Origin: Opitutales bacterium
GTDB taxonomy: Bacteria; Verrucomicrobiota; Verrucomicrobiia; Opitutales; UBA953
Direction of reading: 5' to 3'
Length of the DNA stretch: 64,000 bases
NCBI GenBank assembly: GCA_016463705.1
Contig: JAEMQU010000003.1
Span: 33,476 to 97,475, forward strand
The translations under genes were made by a program, and so were the position numbers. Numbering within the stretch: the stretch's first letter is position 1; every line of letters starts with the position of its first letter. This document shows, one piece after another, positions 1 through 8,871 of this stretch. The notes under the pieces were generated by a model that was not told the origin of the DNA, searched no databases, and was given only the letters and a program-made list of their open reading frames with translations.

Positions 1-509
1 TCGCTAAAACTTCCTACCGTCTACGCTCTCGTGATTTTATCCGAGTCGGCGTTATCAACGAAAATGATACCGTGATTGAGCGTCGAATTAATCCCGATGG
101 CACTATTGACGTCCCCTTTTTAAAGCAACTGGTCCCCGTTGCTGGTTTAACAATCACTGAAGCCCAAGACTTACTGACCAAACGCTTTAGCCGATATTTC
201 AAACAACCTCAGCTGATTATTGCGATTGTCGCGTATGCTGAACGACGAGTTTATATTTCAGGGTATGTGGGTCGTGCGGGCCCCGTAACAATCCCGCCAG
301 AGGAGAATCTTACGTTGGGTAAAGCTCTCTCGATTGCCGGTGGCATTCAAGCGCGTGGTCGTCGATCCGATGTTGCGATTAAACGACTGAAGCCCGACGG
401 CGAGACCGAGGTCATTTTAAAAGACATGCGTAAAATTGATTCTGGCGATGAGCCCGATTTCATCCTTCAAGATGAAGACGCTGTTTATGTAGAAGATAGT
501 CGCTTTTAA
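1..509 (+). CDS. Polysaccharide export protein (Wza-like), 5' truncated by window edge
   Basis: C-terminal part of an outer-membrane/periplasmic polysaccharide export protein. The frame is open from base 3, so the true start lies to the left; the in-frame GTG at 72 is not the start because the domain already begins upstream of it. About 168 residues are visible. First comes a Poly_export domain (YRLRSRDFIRV, then NPDGTIDVPFL and GLTITEAQDLL), then a SLBB domain (RRVYISGYVGRAGPV, LTLGKALSIAGGI), ending in LQDEDAVYVEDSRF. Proteins of this family form the export channel that works with a Wzc-type inner-membrane copolymerase, and that partner starts 3 bases downstream. The gene is therefore the visible left member of an exopolysaccharide or capsule operon. 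The family assignment is firm; the polymer cannot be told. Confidence 0.88.
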   Translation, partial: AKTSYRLRSRDFIRVGVINENDTVIERRINPDGTIDVPFLKQLVPVAGLTITEAQDLLTKRFSRYFKQPQLIIAIVAYAERRVYISGYVGRAGPVTIPPEENLTLGKALSIAGGIQARGRRSDVAIKRLKPDGETEVILKDMRKIDSGDEPDFILQDEDAVYVEDSRF

Positions 510-512
510 TTC

Positions 513-2972
513 ATGAGTGAAGAAAACCCAAATACCGGTAGCACCAACAGTTCTTCCTCCAGTGGAAGCGCTAGCGGGACTAATAATACAAGCCGGGGTT
601 CTCACCGTCGTGGTTATGGTGGTGGTGGCTACGGCGGAAACTATGGCGGTGGCTACGGCGGCGGTTATGGTGGTGGTTATGGTGGTGGCTACGGCGGCGG
701 TTACGGTGGTGGCTATGGCGGCGGATACGGCGGCGGTTACGGTCGTCAACGTGGCGGTTACGGCGGTGGTTATGGTGGAGGAGGCGGCTATGGCGAGGGT
801 TCGTCTAAAGACACCGGAGTCTCGATTTCAACGTACATCAACATGGTGCGCGAACGTATCTGGTGGCTGGTTTTGTCGGTTCTCATCTTTTTCACCCTGT
901 CACTCGTTTATACCTATAACATGATGCCCGAGTACAAGGCATCGGGTCGCTTGCGCGTCTTTCGCTTGGCTCCGAATATTTCGGGATCCAACACAGCCGC
1001 CGAAAGCAATTTTAGTATTACTTCCGCTGACGATTTTTATACGGCGGTTGAATCGATGCGAAGCAGCACGATTATCGAAGCGGTTTCTCGTCAATTAACC
1101 ACCGCAGAAAAAAAGGAGGTCTTGGCACCTTATCAATCGGGTAACATTTTTAGTGGACCACTTTCCGAACAAGAAGTTTTCTCAAAGCAAAGATCGATCA
1201 CGCCCCAACGTCAGACCTTAGTGGTGAACGTCGAATTTACTCATCGTAACCGCGAACTGGCCCGCCAGGTGACCGCACTTTTTTGTAAAGCGATTCAAAA
1301 AAATAGTGAAGACGAGCGCTTGGTCATCACCAATCCTCTAGTCGAAAAATACCGTATGGATATCGATTCGGTCGAAGACAAAATCCGCAAACTCTACGAT
1401 AAACGAAACGATCTCATCAAAGGTCAGAAATTACTTTCGATTGCCAAAGACACCAACACTTTGACCGCTGAACGTGCCGCTTTAGTTCGGGCACGTGAAG
1501 ATACGCGCAAGGCCATCGATGAAATGGAAATTATTTGGCGCTTAATTGGTGAATATAAACAGACTGGTAAGGATTTATACGACGTTGCCCAGGTGAGAAG
1601 CGATGAGCGTGTCGCTGCGTTTGGATCGAAAATAAGCGATCTGCGTGTCGCCGTCCGCACGATGGAAGAAAAATACACCGATGAGCACCCCACTTTAATT
1701 CAGGCTCGTGCGCAGCTGAAGCAAACCGAAGCCGAATTACAAAATGCCATTGTTGCATCCGTAAATCGTATTCAGGTGGCGATACAAAATGCCCATGCCA
1801 ATTACGCAGCTATCATTTCCAATCTCGATAAGAAGGACGATGAAATCGCGCGTTTGACGGTGGCGAATAACGAACTCGAACGCGTCGACAAAGAAATTAA
1901 AAGTCAGGAAGATTTCTTGTCCCGCCAAAAACAAAGTTTCGAAGAAGCTAAAATTCGTTCATCGACCACCGGTACCACTACTTCGATTAAAGTCCTAGAC
2001 AGTCCCTCGGTTGCTGATCGGCCGACCAACAAGAACTTTTATCTCAACGCCATGATTGGCTTAGCCATGGGTGCTATTTTTGGTTTAGGTCTAATTATCT
2101 TACTCGGTACATTTGATGACCGGATAAAGTCGCCGAAAGAAGTCGAAATCGCCTTAGGTATTCCGATTTTAGGAACGATTCCTCAGATAACAAAGTCCGT
2201 TGGACCCGAACGTGCACTGGTAGCCCTACACGATAAGGACGTCGTCGCTGTTGAGGCCATCCGCACCATCTATTCGTCCATGCGCGTTAATCCCGCGTCG
2301 ATGTCTAGCCACGTTTTCTTAATCACCTCAACCCGCCCCAGTGAAGGTAAGACCTTCGTCGCCACTAATTTAGCTCTCGGTTTCTCGCAACACGGTGAAA
2401 GGGTTTTGGTCATCGATGCTGACTTGCGCCTTCCGAACGTCGGACCTTCCCTAGGCTTAACCGGCACGGAAGGTATTTCTCGTTGGTTTAATGATGAATC
2501 CACTATCGACGAATCCATCGTTAAAAATGTAGCACCTAACTTAGATGTGTTACCGGTGGGGATGAGTTGCCGCAATCCCACGCAGGTTATCAGCAGTGCG
2601 AAGTTTATCGAAATGTTAACGACCATGCGTTCCCGCTATGATCGTATCTTTATCGACTCACCTCCCATTGGTGCGGTGTCCGATGCCTTGAATCTGATCC
2701 CTAACGTCGACGGTGTGATTTACGTAGTTCGTTATAATTTCGTATCCACGCGCAACGTTGCTGAATGTATTACCCGACTCCGTGAAGTAGGCGTCCCCAT
2801 TTTAGGTGCAGTACTTAACCGTATGTCCATGCGCATGGCTTCTGTTTATACGGACAGCTTTGATGCGAGCTACGAGAAGTATTATAATGCCGTCGCGGGT
2901 GCTGCCGCCGCGGGTGACGCTGCCGACTCGGTTGCCTCTACTGAAAACCCTGAAGATAATCCTAAAGTTTAA
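513..2972 (+). CDS. Wzc-like polysaccharide copolymerase / BY-type tyrosine kinase with Gly-Tyr repeat N-tail
   Basis: An 819-residue inner-membrane chain-length regulator fused to a bacterial tyrosine kinase. Residues 1-34 are Ser/Asn/Thr-rich and 34-94 are a Gly/Tyr repeat holding 14 tyrosines. The first membrane segment (IWWLVLSVLIFFTLSLVY) lies near 116-135. A Wzz domain and long coiled coil follow, then a second membrane segment near 515-538 (LNAMIGLAMGAIFGLGLII). The cytoplasmic kinase has Walker A RPSEGKTFVATNLA, Walker A' VLVIDADLRLPNV and Walker B RIFIDSPPIG. Near the C-terminus a usual-looking tyrosine cluster (SVYTDSFDASYEKYYNAV) provides candidate autophosphorylation sites. The N-tail is the odd part: Wzc proteins normally begin shortly before the first membrane helix, and this tail should face the cytoplasm. 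It sits 3 bp behind the export protein and 2 bp before an M48 lipoprotein, which suggests one transcript. Confidence 0.9.
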   Translation: MSEENPNTGSTNSSSSSGSASGTNNTSRGSHRRGYGGGGYGGNYGGGYGGGYGGGYGGGYGGGYGGGYGGGYGGGYGRQRGGYGGGYGGGGGYGEGSSKDTGVSISTYINMVRERIWWLVLSVLIFFTLSLVYTYNMMPEYKASGRLRVFRLAPNISGSNTAAESNFSITSADDFYTAVESMRSSTIIEAVSRQLTTAEKKEVLAPYQSGNIFSGPLSEQEVFSKQRSITPQRQTLVVNVEFTHRNRELARQVTALFCKAIQKNSEDERLVITNPLVEKYRMDIDSVEDKIRKLYDKRNDLIKGQKLLSIAKDTNTLTAERAALVRAREDTRKAIDEMEIIWRLIGEYKQTGKDLYDVAQVRSDERVAAFGSKISDLRVAVRTMEEKYTDEHPTLIQARAQLKQTEAELQNAIVASVNRIQVAIQNAHANYAAIISNLDKKDDEIARLTVANNELERVDKEIKSQEDFLSRQKQSFEEAKIRSSTTGTTTSIKVLDSPSVADRPTNKNFYLNAMIGLAMGAIFGLGLIILLGTFDDRIKSPKEVEIALGIPILGTIPQITKSVGPERALVALHDKDVVAVEAIRTIYSSMRVNPASMSSHVFLITSTRPSEGKTFVATNLALGFSQHGERVLVIDADLRLPNVGPSLGLTGTEGISRWFNDESTIDESIVKNVAPNLDVLPVGMSCRNPTQVISSAKFIEMLTTMRSRYDRIFIDSPPIGAVSDALNLIPNVDGVIYVVRYNFVSTRNVAECITRLREVGVPILGAVLNRMSMRMASVYTDSFDASYEKYYNAVAGAAAAGDAADSVASTENPEDNPKV
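612..797 (+). repeat. In-frame 12-bp tandem repeat coding (GGGY)n in the tyrosine kinase N-tail
   Basis: A tandem array of roughly 12-bp units of the form GGY GGN GGN TAY, all in frame within the Wzc-like gene. It encodes eight consecutive GGGY units (residues 45-76) flanked by imperfect copies (GGNY, GGGGY, a GRQR interruption, GGGGGY). Third-position changes between units show it is not a perfect copy-number repeat, yet the near identity makes slippage and length variation between strains likely. Long apparent reading frames on the other strand here are its mirror image and are not genes. Confidence 0.9.
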
Positions 2973-2974
2973 CT

Positions 2975-3763
2975 ATGAATCGAGTTTGGTTATTTCTTCT
3001 GCTGCCGATAGTCTTTACAGGGTGTCAGACCGCACCCGGTACGGGTCGTAGTCAGCTACTCATGGTCAGTAACTCCGAAGTGTCGACCATGGCATCTACG
3101 GAGTTCGCAAAAATGAAAAAACTTCCCAACGACCCTCGTTTAGCGAAGGTCAAAAAAATTGGCTTAGCGATTGTTACGGTCGCCCGCAAAGAAGATAAAA
3201 ATAAAATTCTGCCGCCCGCCAATCTCTGGGAGTTTGCTATCATCGACGACAAATCGCCCAATGCTTTCGCCATGCCAGGGGGAAAAATTGGCTTCAACGT
3301 CGGTATGTTCGCGTATGCTCCCACCGATGATGACATCGCTGTTATTTTGGGCCACGAGGTAGCGCACGTTTTAAATCAACACAGCAATGAGCGAATCTCA
3401 CAGGGTTTATTAGTTGCAGCAGGTGCCTTGATTGTGGACGAGGCTACCAAGAATAAATCGGCACATACCCGACAGGCTTGGATGACGGGCTTTGGTCTCG
3501 GCGCCCAATTCGGCGTACTCTTACCTTTCAGCCGTGAACATGAATCCGAATCCGATCATCTGGGCTTAATTTTCATGGCCAGGGCAGGGTATAATCCTGA
3601 AGCCGCTCCGGCGTTTTGGGGTCGATTTTCTAAAGCCGCTGGCACCAAGCCACCCGAATTTTTCTCCACGCACCCCGCGGATGAAACTAGGATTAAGCAG
3701 TTAAATAGTTGGATGCCGGAAGCTAAGGCTCAAATGCCTAAAGTTGTTAAGCCAGTTCAGTAA
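2975..3763 (+). CDS. M48 family zinc metalloprotease, lipoprotein
   Basis: A 262-residue peptidase of the M48 family (BepA/LoiP/YcaL-like), expected in the periplasm attached to a membrane by lipid. The N-terminus MNRVWLFLLLPIVFTGCQ is a lipoprotein signal with the lipobox cysteine at residue 17. The zinc site HEVAH lies near residue 126 and the third-ligand motif HESESDHLGL near 190, followed by the typical FFSTHPADETRI end. Family members degrade or help assemble misfolded outer-membrane proteins. It starts 2 bp after the kinase gene, so it probably belongs to the exopolysaccharide transcript, where it could serve quality control of the export apparatus (inference). Its stop codon abuts the stop codon of the convergent sppA with no gap. 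Confidence 0.88.
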   Translation: MNRVWLFLLLPIVFTGCQTAPGTGRSQLLMVSNSEVSTMASTEFAKMKKLPNDPRLAKVKKIGLAIVTVARKEDKNKILPPANLWEFAIIDDKSPNAFAMPGGKIGFNVGMFAYAPTDDDIAVILGHEVAHVLNQHSNERISQGLLVAAGALIVDEATKNKSAHTRQAWMTGFGLGAQFGVLLPFSREHESESDHLGLIFMARAGYNPEAAPAFWGRFSKAAGTKPPEFFSTHPADETRIKQLNSWMPEAKAQMPKVVKPVQ

Positions 3764-5569
3764 TTAGCGTACATTGATTTCCACCGGGCAACGTAGATAA
3801 ACGCCTTTAGGATCATTTAGATTTCCGACGCGATTCAAAAAGCTTAGGTGTGCTTTCAGAATTTGTAATGCTGGATCATGGTGCTTCGCTTTGACGAAGA
3901 CCGGATCTTCATTTTCTTCATCAGACAATAATTTCTGCAAAATATTTTCTCGGCCCGAGTAGAGTGAGGGTATTTGTATAATGGCTGCGTCCGGTTTTTT
4001 GGCTAATTCTTTTGCGAGAGCAATCGCGTCGACCAGCCCGCCCATCTTATCAACGAGTCCCACTTCTTTGGCGTTCACTCCCAACCAAACGCGGCCTTGG
4101 GCAATTTCATGCACCTGGGTGAGTTCTATTTTTCGACCTTCGGATACCACGTTCAGAAAATCTTCATAAACTTGGTCGACCATTTTTTGCACAATTGCCA
4201 TCTCTTCAGCGGTGGCCGCGCGATGGCTTGAAAATAAATCAGAGTAGCGCGAAGTTTTAACGCCATCGGTTCCCAGATTGATTTTCTTGGCTAATTCTTG
4301 ATAATTAAAATGCAGTCCAAAGACACCGATAGACCCCGTGATCGTGGCAGGATTCGCAATAATTCTATTTCCCCTCGCGGCGATGTAGTAGCCTCCGCTG
4401 GCGGCCACATCACCCATCGATACTACCACAGGAATACCACTCTGCTTAAGCAAGCCCACTTCGCGGGCGACGATATCACTCGCAAAGGCTGAGCCACCTG
4501 GACTGTTAATTCTCAAAACGACTGCTTTGATGGATTTGTCGCCCCGCAGATTGCGTAAATTTCTCGCGAGTCGATCGCCCCCCACGTTATAATTATCACC
4601 CCAGCCATCAACGATTTCACCTTCGGCGTAAATCACCGCAATCTTCCCATCACCCGAAGAAAAATCAACCTTACCGGCATATTTAGTCAGCGAAATTTGT
4701 CGGAAGGATTGGCCATGATCATCGGCGGCTGCTCCCAGCGAACAGATTTTAGTCACCAGTTGATCGCGCTGACAAAGTTCATCCACTAGTTTGATTTTTA
4801 GAGCCAGATCCGGTGTGAATACCCCGCCAGAATTAGCGATTCGGTTTAGGCTCACGCTCGACAACTTTCTCGACTCACTGACATCGGCCAAAATTTTCTT
4901 CCAAGCACCGCCGAGGAGTAACTCAGTTTGCTCGCGGTCGGATTCACCCATTTTATCGCTTAAAAATGGCTCTACTGCAGATTTATATTTACCCACTTTA
5001 GTTACTTGTACGCCCACCCCAAGAGATTTTAAGCTTTCCCCAATATACGGGCTGTAGCGCGCGAGTCCTTTAAATTCAACTTCTCCTGCGGGGTGAGCAT
5101 AAATTTTATCCGCCACACTGGCTAAATAGTACTCTTGCTGTGATCCATTCTCAATCCACGCGATTACAGGTTTTTTCGATTTTTTAAATTCCTTAATCGC
5201 TTGGCGTAGTTCGTTCAGTTGGACCAGTCCAGCATCGGTTTCTCCAGCAATGAGTAGGCCTATAATATTTTTATCTTTCGCTGCCTGTTTGACGGCTTCG
5301 ATGGCCCGTAATAAATCTACCTCCGGAGCTTTTTGACTTTCCAGTAGAATGGATAAACCAGGACTACCGTGCTGTGGGGTGTCGTTGATCAGCATACCGT
5401 TACCGATGACCAACATGGTTTTCGCTTTTACGGAAACGCCTGGGGCTTCATGGTTACTCGCGGCACTGATTAACCCGATGATTAAAACAAAAAATAAAAA
5501 GCAGGCCAGTGCTCCCGCAATAAACGTACCGAGGACTGAGGCTAAGAGAGCTTTAAAAAATTCTTTCAT
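3764..5569 (-). CDS. sppA: Signal peptide peptidase SppA, 67K type
   Basis: A 601-residue membrane-anchored serine protease that cleaves leftover signal peptides. An N-terminal anchor (about residues 9-35, ASVLGTFIAGALACFLFFVLI) precedes two tandem SppA (S49) domains, as in the long E. coli-type enzyme. The N-terminal domain carries the lysine region VTKVGKYKSAVEPFLS near residue 200 and the C-terminal domain carries the serine motif MGDVAASGGYYIAARG near 390, preceded by RINSPGGSAFASD. This is the Ser/Lys dyad arrangement of the family. Length fits the 67K class (about 600) and not the short Bacillus form. It converges with the M48 gene and no co-directional neighbour is close, so it is probably monocistronic. 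Confidence 0.93.
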   Translation of the reverse strand: MKEFFKALLASVLGTFIAGALACFLFFVLIIGLISAASNHEAPGVSVKAKTMLVIGNGMLINDTPQHGSPGLSILLESQKAPEVDLLRAIEAVKQAAKDKNIIGLLIAGETDAGLVQLNELRQAIKEFKKSKKPVIAWIENGSQQEYYLASVADKIYAHPAGEVEFKGLARYSPYIGESLKSLGVGVQVTKVGKYKSAVEPFLSDKMGESDREQTELLLGGAWKKILADVSESRKLSSVSLNRIANSGGVFTPDLALKIKLVDELCQRDQLVTKICSLGAAADDHGQSFRQISLTKYAGKVDFSSGDGKIAVIYAEGEIVDGWGDNYNVGGDRLARNLRNLRGDKSIKAVVLRINSPGGSAFASDIVAREVGLLKQSGIPVVVSMGDVAASGGYYIAARGNRIIANPATITGSIGVFGLHFNYQELAKKINLGTDGVKTSRYSDLFSSHRAATAEEMAIVQKMVDQVYEDFLNVVSEGRKIELTQVHEIAQGRVWLGVNAKEVGLVDKMGGLVDAIALAKELAKKPDAAIIQIPSLYSGRENILQKLLSDEENEDPVFVKAKHHDPALQILKAHLSFLNRVGNLNDPKGVYLRCPVEINVR

Positions 5570-5697
5570 CAGAGTATTTATAGAAAAGTTAGTCTAAGTG
5601 AGTACTTTGGTCGACTGTGCAAGAATCGCCAATCAAATTGACATTATTCCCAGCGTTTCGACTCGATTTTTTCTCTTTTTGGTGAACTCTCTTGGCT

Positions 5698-7143
5698 ATG
5701 TCCGACCCGACTCAAGATCCTAGCGCTGGTACTGCCCGTAAGGCCCTGGCGATTAATCTCGATCGCTCGGCTTACGGCGTTTTTGCCGAGATTGGTGCCG
5801 GACAAGAAGTCGTTCGACACTTTTTTAAAGCAGGTGGTGCGTCGGGTACAGTCGCTAAAAGTATGTCGGCTTATGACATGCGCGTGAGTGATGCGATTTA
5901 CGGCCATCCTAAGCGCTATGTTTCTCGTGAACGTCTCGAACAAATGATGAGTCACGAATATGGACTCCTCGTCGATCGCTTGGCCTCCGAGCGCGGAACC
6001 ACCACCCGCTTCTTTGCTTTTGCTGATACCGTCGCCACCACGCCCCACGACGGCAAAGGGCAGGGGCACTCTTGGATGGGCATGCGTTTTGAGGATGAAG
6101 TGGGTGCTGCTCCTAGTGATATTGTTTTGCATCTCCGCCTCTGGGATCGCGATGCTGGCCGCCAGCAAGACGCCCTCGGAGTAGTGGGAGTTAATTTAGT
6201 TCACGCCGCTTTAAACTCACATCGAGACCTTAATGTTTTTTTAAATAATTTAGTAGATGACGTGGGCTCGGGTCGTGTGGAAATAGATTTCATTCATTTT
6301 AGTGGTCCAGCGTTTAGTAACTTCGATACGCAGTCTGCTTTAATTCAACTCGTTCGACTAGGCCTGACGGACGCCGTATTATTCGACGAGAAAGGCCAGT
6401 CGGCCGTGGCCAGCGAGTTTTTCTACAAGAAATCTATTCTCGTCGCCCGTGGAACTTTCCGTCCTATTTCTTTAGTGAATGAGGATATGTTGGCCTGTGC
6501 CGAACGTTCCTTAGCGCAGACCAAAGAAAGTGTTTCCATTTTTGAAATGTGCGTGGGGCAAGAAACGACCGACCTAAAAGAAATTCTCGATCGCATTGCC
6601 CTCGTCAGCACCTTGGGCCGTCCTCTTTTAATTACCCGCCACCGTGGGTGGTATCGCTTGCCTGCTTACTTCCGTCTGTATACCGACGGAGAAATTACTC
6701 TCATCGCGGGTATGAATAACTTAGTGGATTTATTTAACCCACAGCACTACACGCATCTCGAGGGTGGAGTGTTGGAAGCTTGCGGTCGCCTCTTTAAGGA
6801 AAACGTGAAGGTGATGGTTTATCCTATGCGCGGCGATCAGTTAAGTCGGCTGGTCGAAGATCCTGTCGCCTGTCAGGTTTGTTTCCCGGAAACTTATCAA
6901 ATCGAAGTCGACTCCGTGGTGACAGCGGCAGATGTCCAGGTGCGTCCCGCGGTGGCTGGATTATTTGAGCACTTAAGAACGAATGGATTTTTAGTGCCCC
7001 TTACCGGCGCGAGTCCACAGGCTTTGGCTTGTCAGCCTCGAACCTTGGCCGAACGGATAGCGGCCGGAGTTGCCGGCTGGGAAAGAGAAGTGCCCGCCCC
7101 CGTTGCTAAAGAAATTACCCGCCGAAAACTTTGGAGTAAGTAA
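5698..7143 (+). CDS. Conserved protein of unknown function (about 480 aa)
   Basis: A 481-residue soluble protein without signal peptide or membrane helix. It opens with ALAINLDRSAYGVFAEIGAG, then VVRHFFKAGGASGTVAKSMSAYDM and DAIYG...RYVSRERLEQMM. I recognise this as a family widespread in bacteria whose database names (nicotinate-nucleotide adenylyltransferase, TonB-dependent receptor) do not fit what is seen: there is no nucleotidyltransferase HxGH motif and no beta-barrel. Other conserved-looking blocks are HSWMGMRFE, DALGVVGVNL, EIDFIHFSGPAF and a C-terminal LEGGVLEACGRLFKENVKVMVYP. An in-frame TTG at 5692 is better spaced from a GGTGA at 5681 and is a possible alternative start; ATG at 5698 was preferred. 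A membrane-protein gene follows in the same direction after 68 bp. Function is unknown. Confidence 0.85.
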   Translation: MSDPTQDPSAGTARKALAINLDRSAYGVFAEIGAGQEVVRHFFKAGGASGTVAKSMSAYDMRVSDAIYGHPKRYVSRERLEQMMSHEYGLLVDRLASERGTTTRFFAFADTVATTPHDGKGQGHSWMGMRFEDEVGAAPSDIVLHLRLWDRDAGRQQDALGVVGVNLVHAALNSHRDLNVFLNNLVDDVGSGRVEIDFIHFSGPAFSNFDTQSALIQLVRLGLTDAVLFDEKGQSAVASEFFYKKSILVARGTFRPISLVNEDMLACAERSLAQTKESVSIFEMCVGQETTDLKEILDRIALVSTLGRPLLITRHRGWYRLPAYFRLYTDGEITLIAGMNNLVDLFNPQHYTHLEGGVLEACGRLFKENVKVMVYPMRGDQLSRLVEDPVACQVCFPETYQIEVDSVVTAADVQVRPAVAGLFEHLRTNGFLVPLTGASPQALACQPRTLAERIAAGVAGWEREVPAPVAKEITRRKLWSK

Positions 7144-7211
7144 TCACTGACTTCATTTAGGTGTTCTTGGGTTTGCAGGTTTGGATTTTCGACTTTATGT
7201 AGGACTGGTTA

Positions 7212-7817
7212 ATGAGCTCCACCTCCACGTCTCTTCCTTCCGGTGCCGATACAGAATTAGCTCTGTCGGTGGAACGTGCTTACCGCGAAGTGATCGTACT
7301 CGATCGCCTAGGGGCAATTTGGTCGGTGATCCTTGCCAAGTGTCTCTTAGCTCAATGGGCGATAAATGAATTTTCTATTCCGATCAGCGGGCTGCGTTAT
7401 ATTTGGTTGCTCACCCTCTCGATGGCCGTGGTTGCCACAGGGCTTTACCTACGTGCTCATCAGTCCAAAATAAATTTTCTGCCCAATCAACGACGTGTCG
7501 GAACCGCCATTTTTGTAGGCATCCTAGTTTCACTGGGTTTTATTCTTTACGCGCACTTTGCCTTAAAACTTTTCTCAGCCATTACCGCAGCAGCGCTAAC
7601 CTGTATGATGTTCGGAACGTGGTCCCTCGCACGGGCCGCTCTGCGTAATGCCTATCCTCCTTTGGTGGGTGCGTTGATTTGGTGGATTCTGGCTGGCTAC
7701 GCTTTAATCAGTAAAGACAGCACTGCGTTGCTCTGGATTGGACTAGGCATGCTCTTTGCGCAAGCCTTGCCCAGTTTTGCATTGGCTCGTCGCACTGAGC
7801 AAACGCTTCGCGTCTAA
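7212..7817 (+). CDS. Hypothetical multi-pass membrane protein
   Basis: A 201-residue protein with about six predicted hydrophobic segments (near residues 33-50, 60-78, 94-113, 117-136, 146-163 and 169-187) after a hydrophilic N-terminus rich in Ser/Thr. Arginines and lysines cluster between segments 2 and 3 and at the C-terminal end. No catalytic or transport motif is recognisable. It follows the unknown 481-residue gene on the same strand after 68 bp and its stop directly abuts the stop of the convergent LysR gene. It may be the second gene of a two-gene unit, but no function can be given. Confidence 0.75.
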   Translation: MSSTSTSLPSGADTELALSVERAYREVIVLDRLGAIWSVILAKCLLAQWAINEFSIPISGLRYIWLLTLSMAVVATGLYLRAHQSKINFLPNQRRVGTAIFVGILVSLGFILYAHFALKLFSAITAAALTCMMFGTWSLARAALRNAYPPLVGALIWWILAGYALISKDSTALLWIGLGMLFAQALPSFALARRTEQTLRV

Positions 7818-8723
7818 TTATTCGAGGTCAGCTTTTTTCGCGTTTAAGCCGTTTAACATTAAAGTTAAGAATCGCTTCATGGCCGGAGTCATCACGCGTC
7901 CTTTGCGATGCAAAATCGCTAACGGCCGAGAAACATGCCGGTCACGTAATTTTAACTTAACCAGCGTGCCTTGCTCGATTTCCTGACGGATGGTGCCCTC
8001 GGGAACCAAGGCGACCCCCGCATCGACTTCCACGGCACGCTTTAAGGTTTCGATATTATCAAACTCCATGGAAGGTTCCAGTTCGATGCGTTGTTCTCGG
8101 AAGAATTGATCGAGCGCTTTACGCGTAGGAATATCTTGGTCAAAGCCGATGAAGCGACAGCCCTGTAGGTCGGCTAATTCAATTTCTTTTTTCCCCGCTA
8201 ACTTATGTTTAGGCGAACAGATGGCGACCAACTGATCTTCCATGAAAGGAATGATTTCTACTTGGCGATATTTTTGAGGGAAGGCGACGAGGCCAAAATC
8301 TGCCGTGCTAGAAAAAACATCCTCATAGACTAAATTCGATCGGCGATATTCGATACGTACATTCACATGAGGAAATTCCTGCATGAAACGTTTTACATAA
8401 GGAGGTAGCTCGTGCAGGCCAATGGATACAATCGTCGAAACATGCACCGTGCCACTCACCACTTTACGCATTTCTTGCATCTCGCTCGAAACCTGTTCGT
8501 AGCGATTTAAAATATCGCGCGCCGCTTCATAGAGACTACGACCCTCCCGCGTTAAACGAAATTGTTTCTGGCTCCGATCCACAATGAGCACATTAAAATG
8601 CTTCTCCATTGAGCGTAGCTGCTGACTCACCGCCGACTGCGTGATATTATTTAACTTGGCCGCCTTGGAGAAACTTTCGTTGTCCACGAGGTCACGGAAA
8701 ATCTTTAAGTTTTCAATTTGCAT
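7818..8723 (-). CDS. LysR family transcriptional regulator
   Basis: A 301-residue regulator. The N-terminal winged helix-turn-helix covers residues 1-60 (MQIENLKIFRDLVDNESFSK, then AAKLNNITQSAVSQQLRSME), and an effector-binding domain of the type-2 periplasmic fold covers about 90-295 (VSTIVSIGLHELPPYVKRF, CSPKHKLAGKKEI, VDAGVALVPEGTI). Family members bind as tetramers to T-n11-A sites and respond to a small metabolite, often regulating a divergently transcribed neighbour. The divergent neighbour here is yggS, beyond a 148-bp gap, but the effector and target cannot be read from the sequence. Overall it resembles the CysB/CbbR branch. Confidence 0.92.
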   Translation of the reverse strand: MQIENLKIFRDLVDNESFSKAAKLNNITQSAVSQQLRSMEKHFNVLIVDRSQKQFRLTREGRSLYEAARDILNRYEQVSSEMQEMRKVVSGTVHVSTIVSIGLHELPPYVKRFMQEFPHVNVRIEYRRSNLVYEDVFSSTADFGLVAFPQKYRQVEIIPFMEDQLVAICSPKHKLAGKKEIELADLQGCRFIGFDQDIPTRKALDQFFREQRIELEPSMEFDNIETLKRAVEVDAGVALVPEGTIRQEIEQGTLVKLKLRDRHVSRPLAILHRKGRVMTPAMKRFLTLMLNGLNAKKADLE

Positions 8724-8871
8724 GATGCTGGCTTAATCCACTATGATTAATAAATCTAATAGCAGGCCGTTTCAAGTGTAGATTTACTTATCGTGACTAG
8801 GTTTAACCTTATTCCCGCAAAGGGGATTGGAGGCGTTGACTCTACGCTTAATCTGCTTCCCATTGTCTCTC

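Noticed and set aside
417..749. Thr/Ala-rich reading frame on the minus strand over the kinase N-tail
   Set aside because: It is the mirror image of the GGY repeat; its composition follows directly from the repeat and it has no homology or start context.
612..797. Tandem repeats resembling a CRISPR or VNTR array
   Set aside because: Units are 12 bp, lack spacers and keep the coding frame of the kinase gene; this is a coding repeat.
5644..6168. 174-residue minus-strand frame over the unknown 481-residue gene
   Set aside because: It lies wholly antisense to a well-conserved coding sequence and shows no motif.
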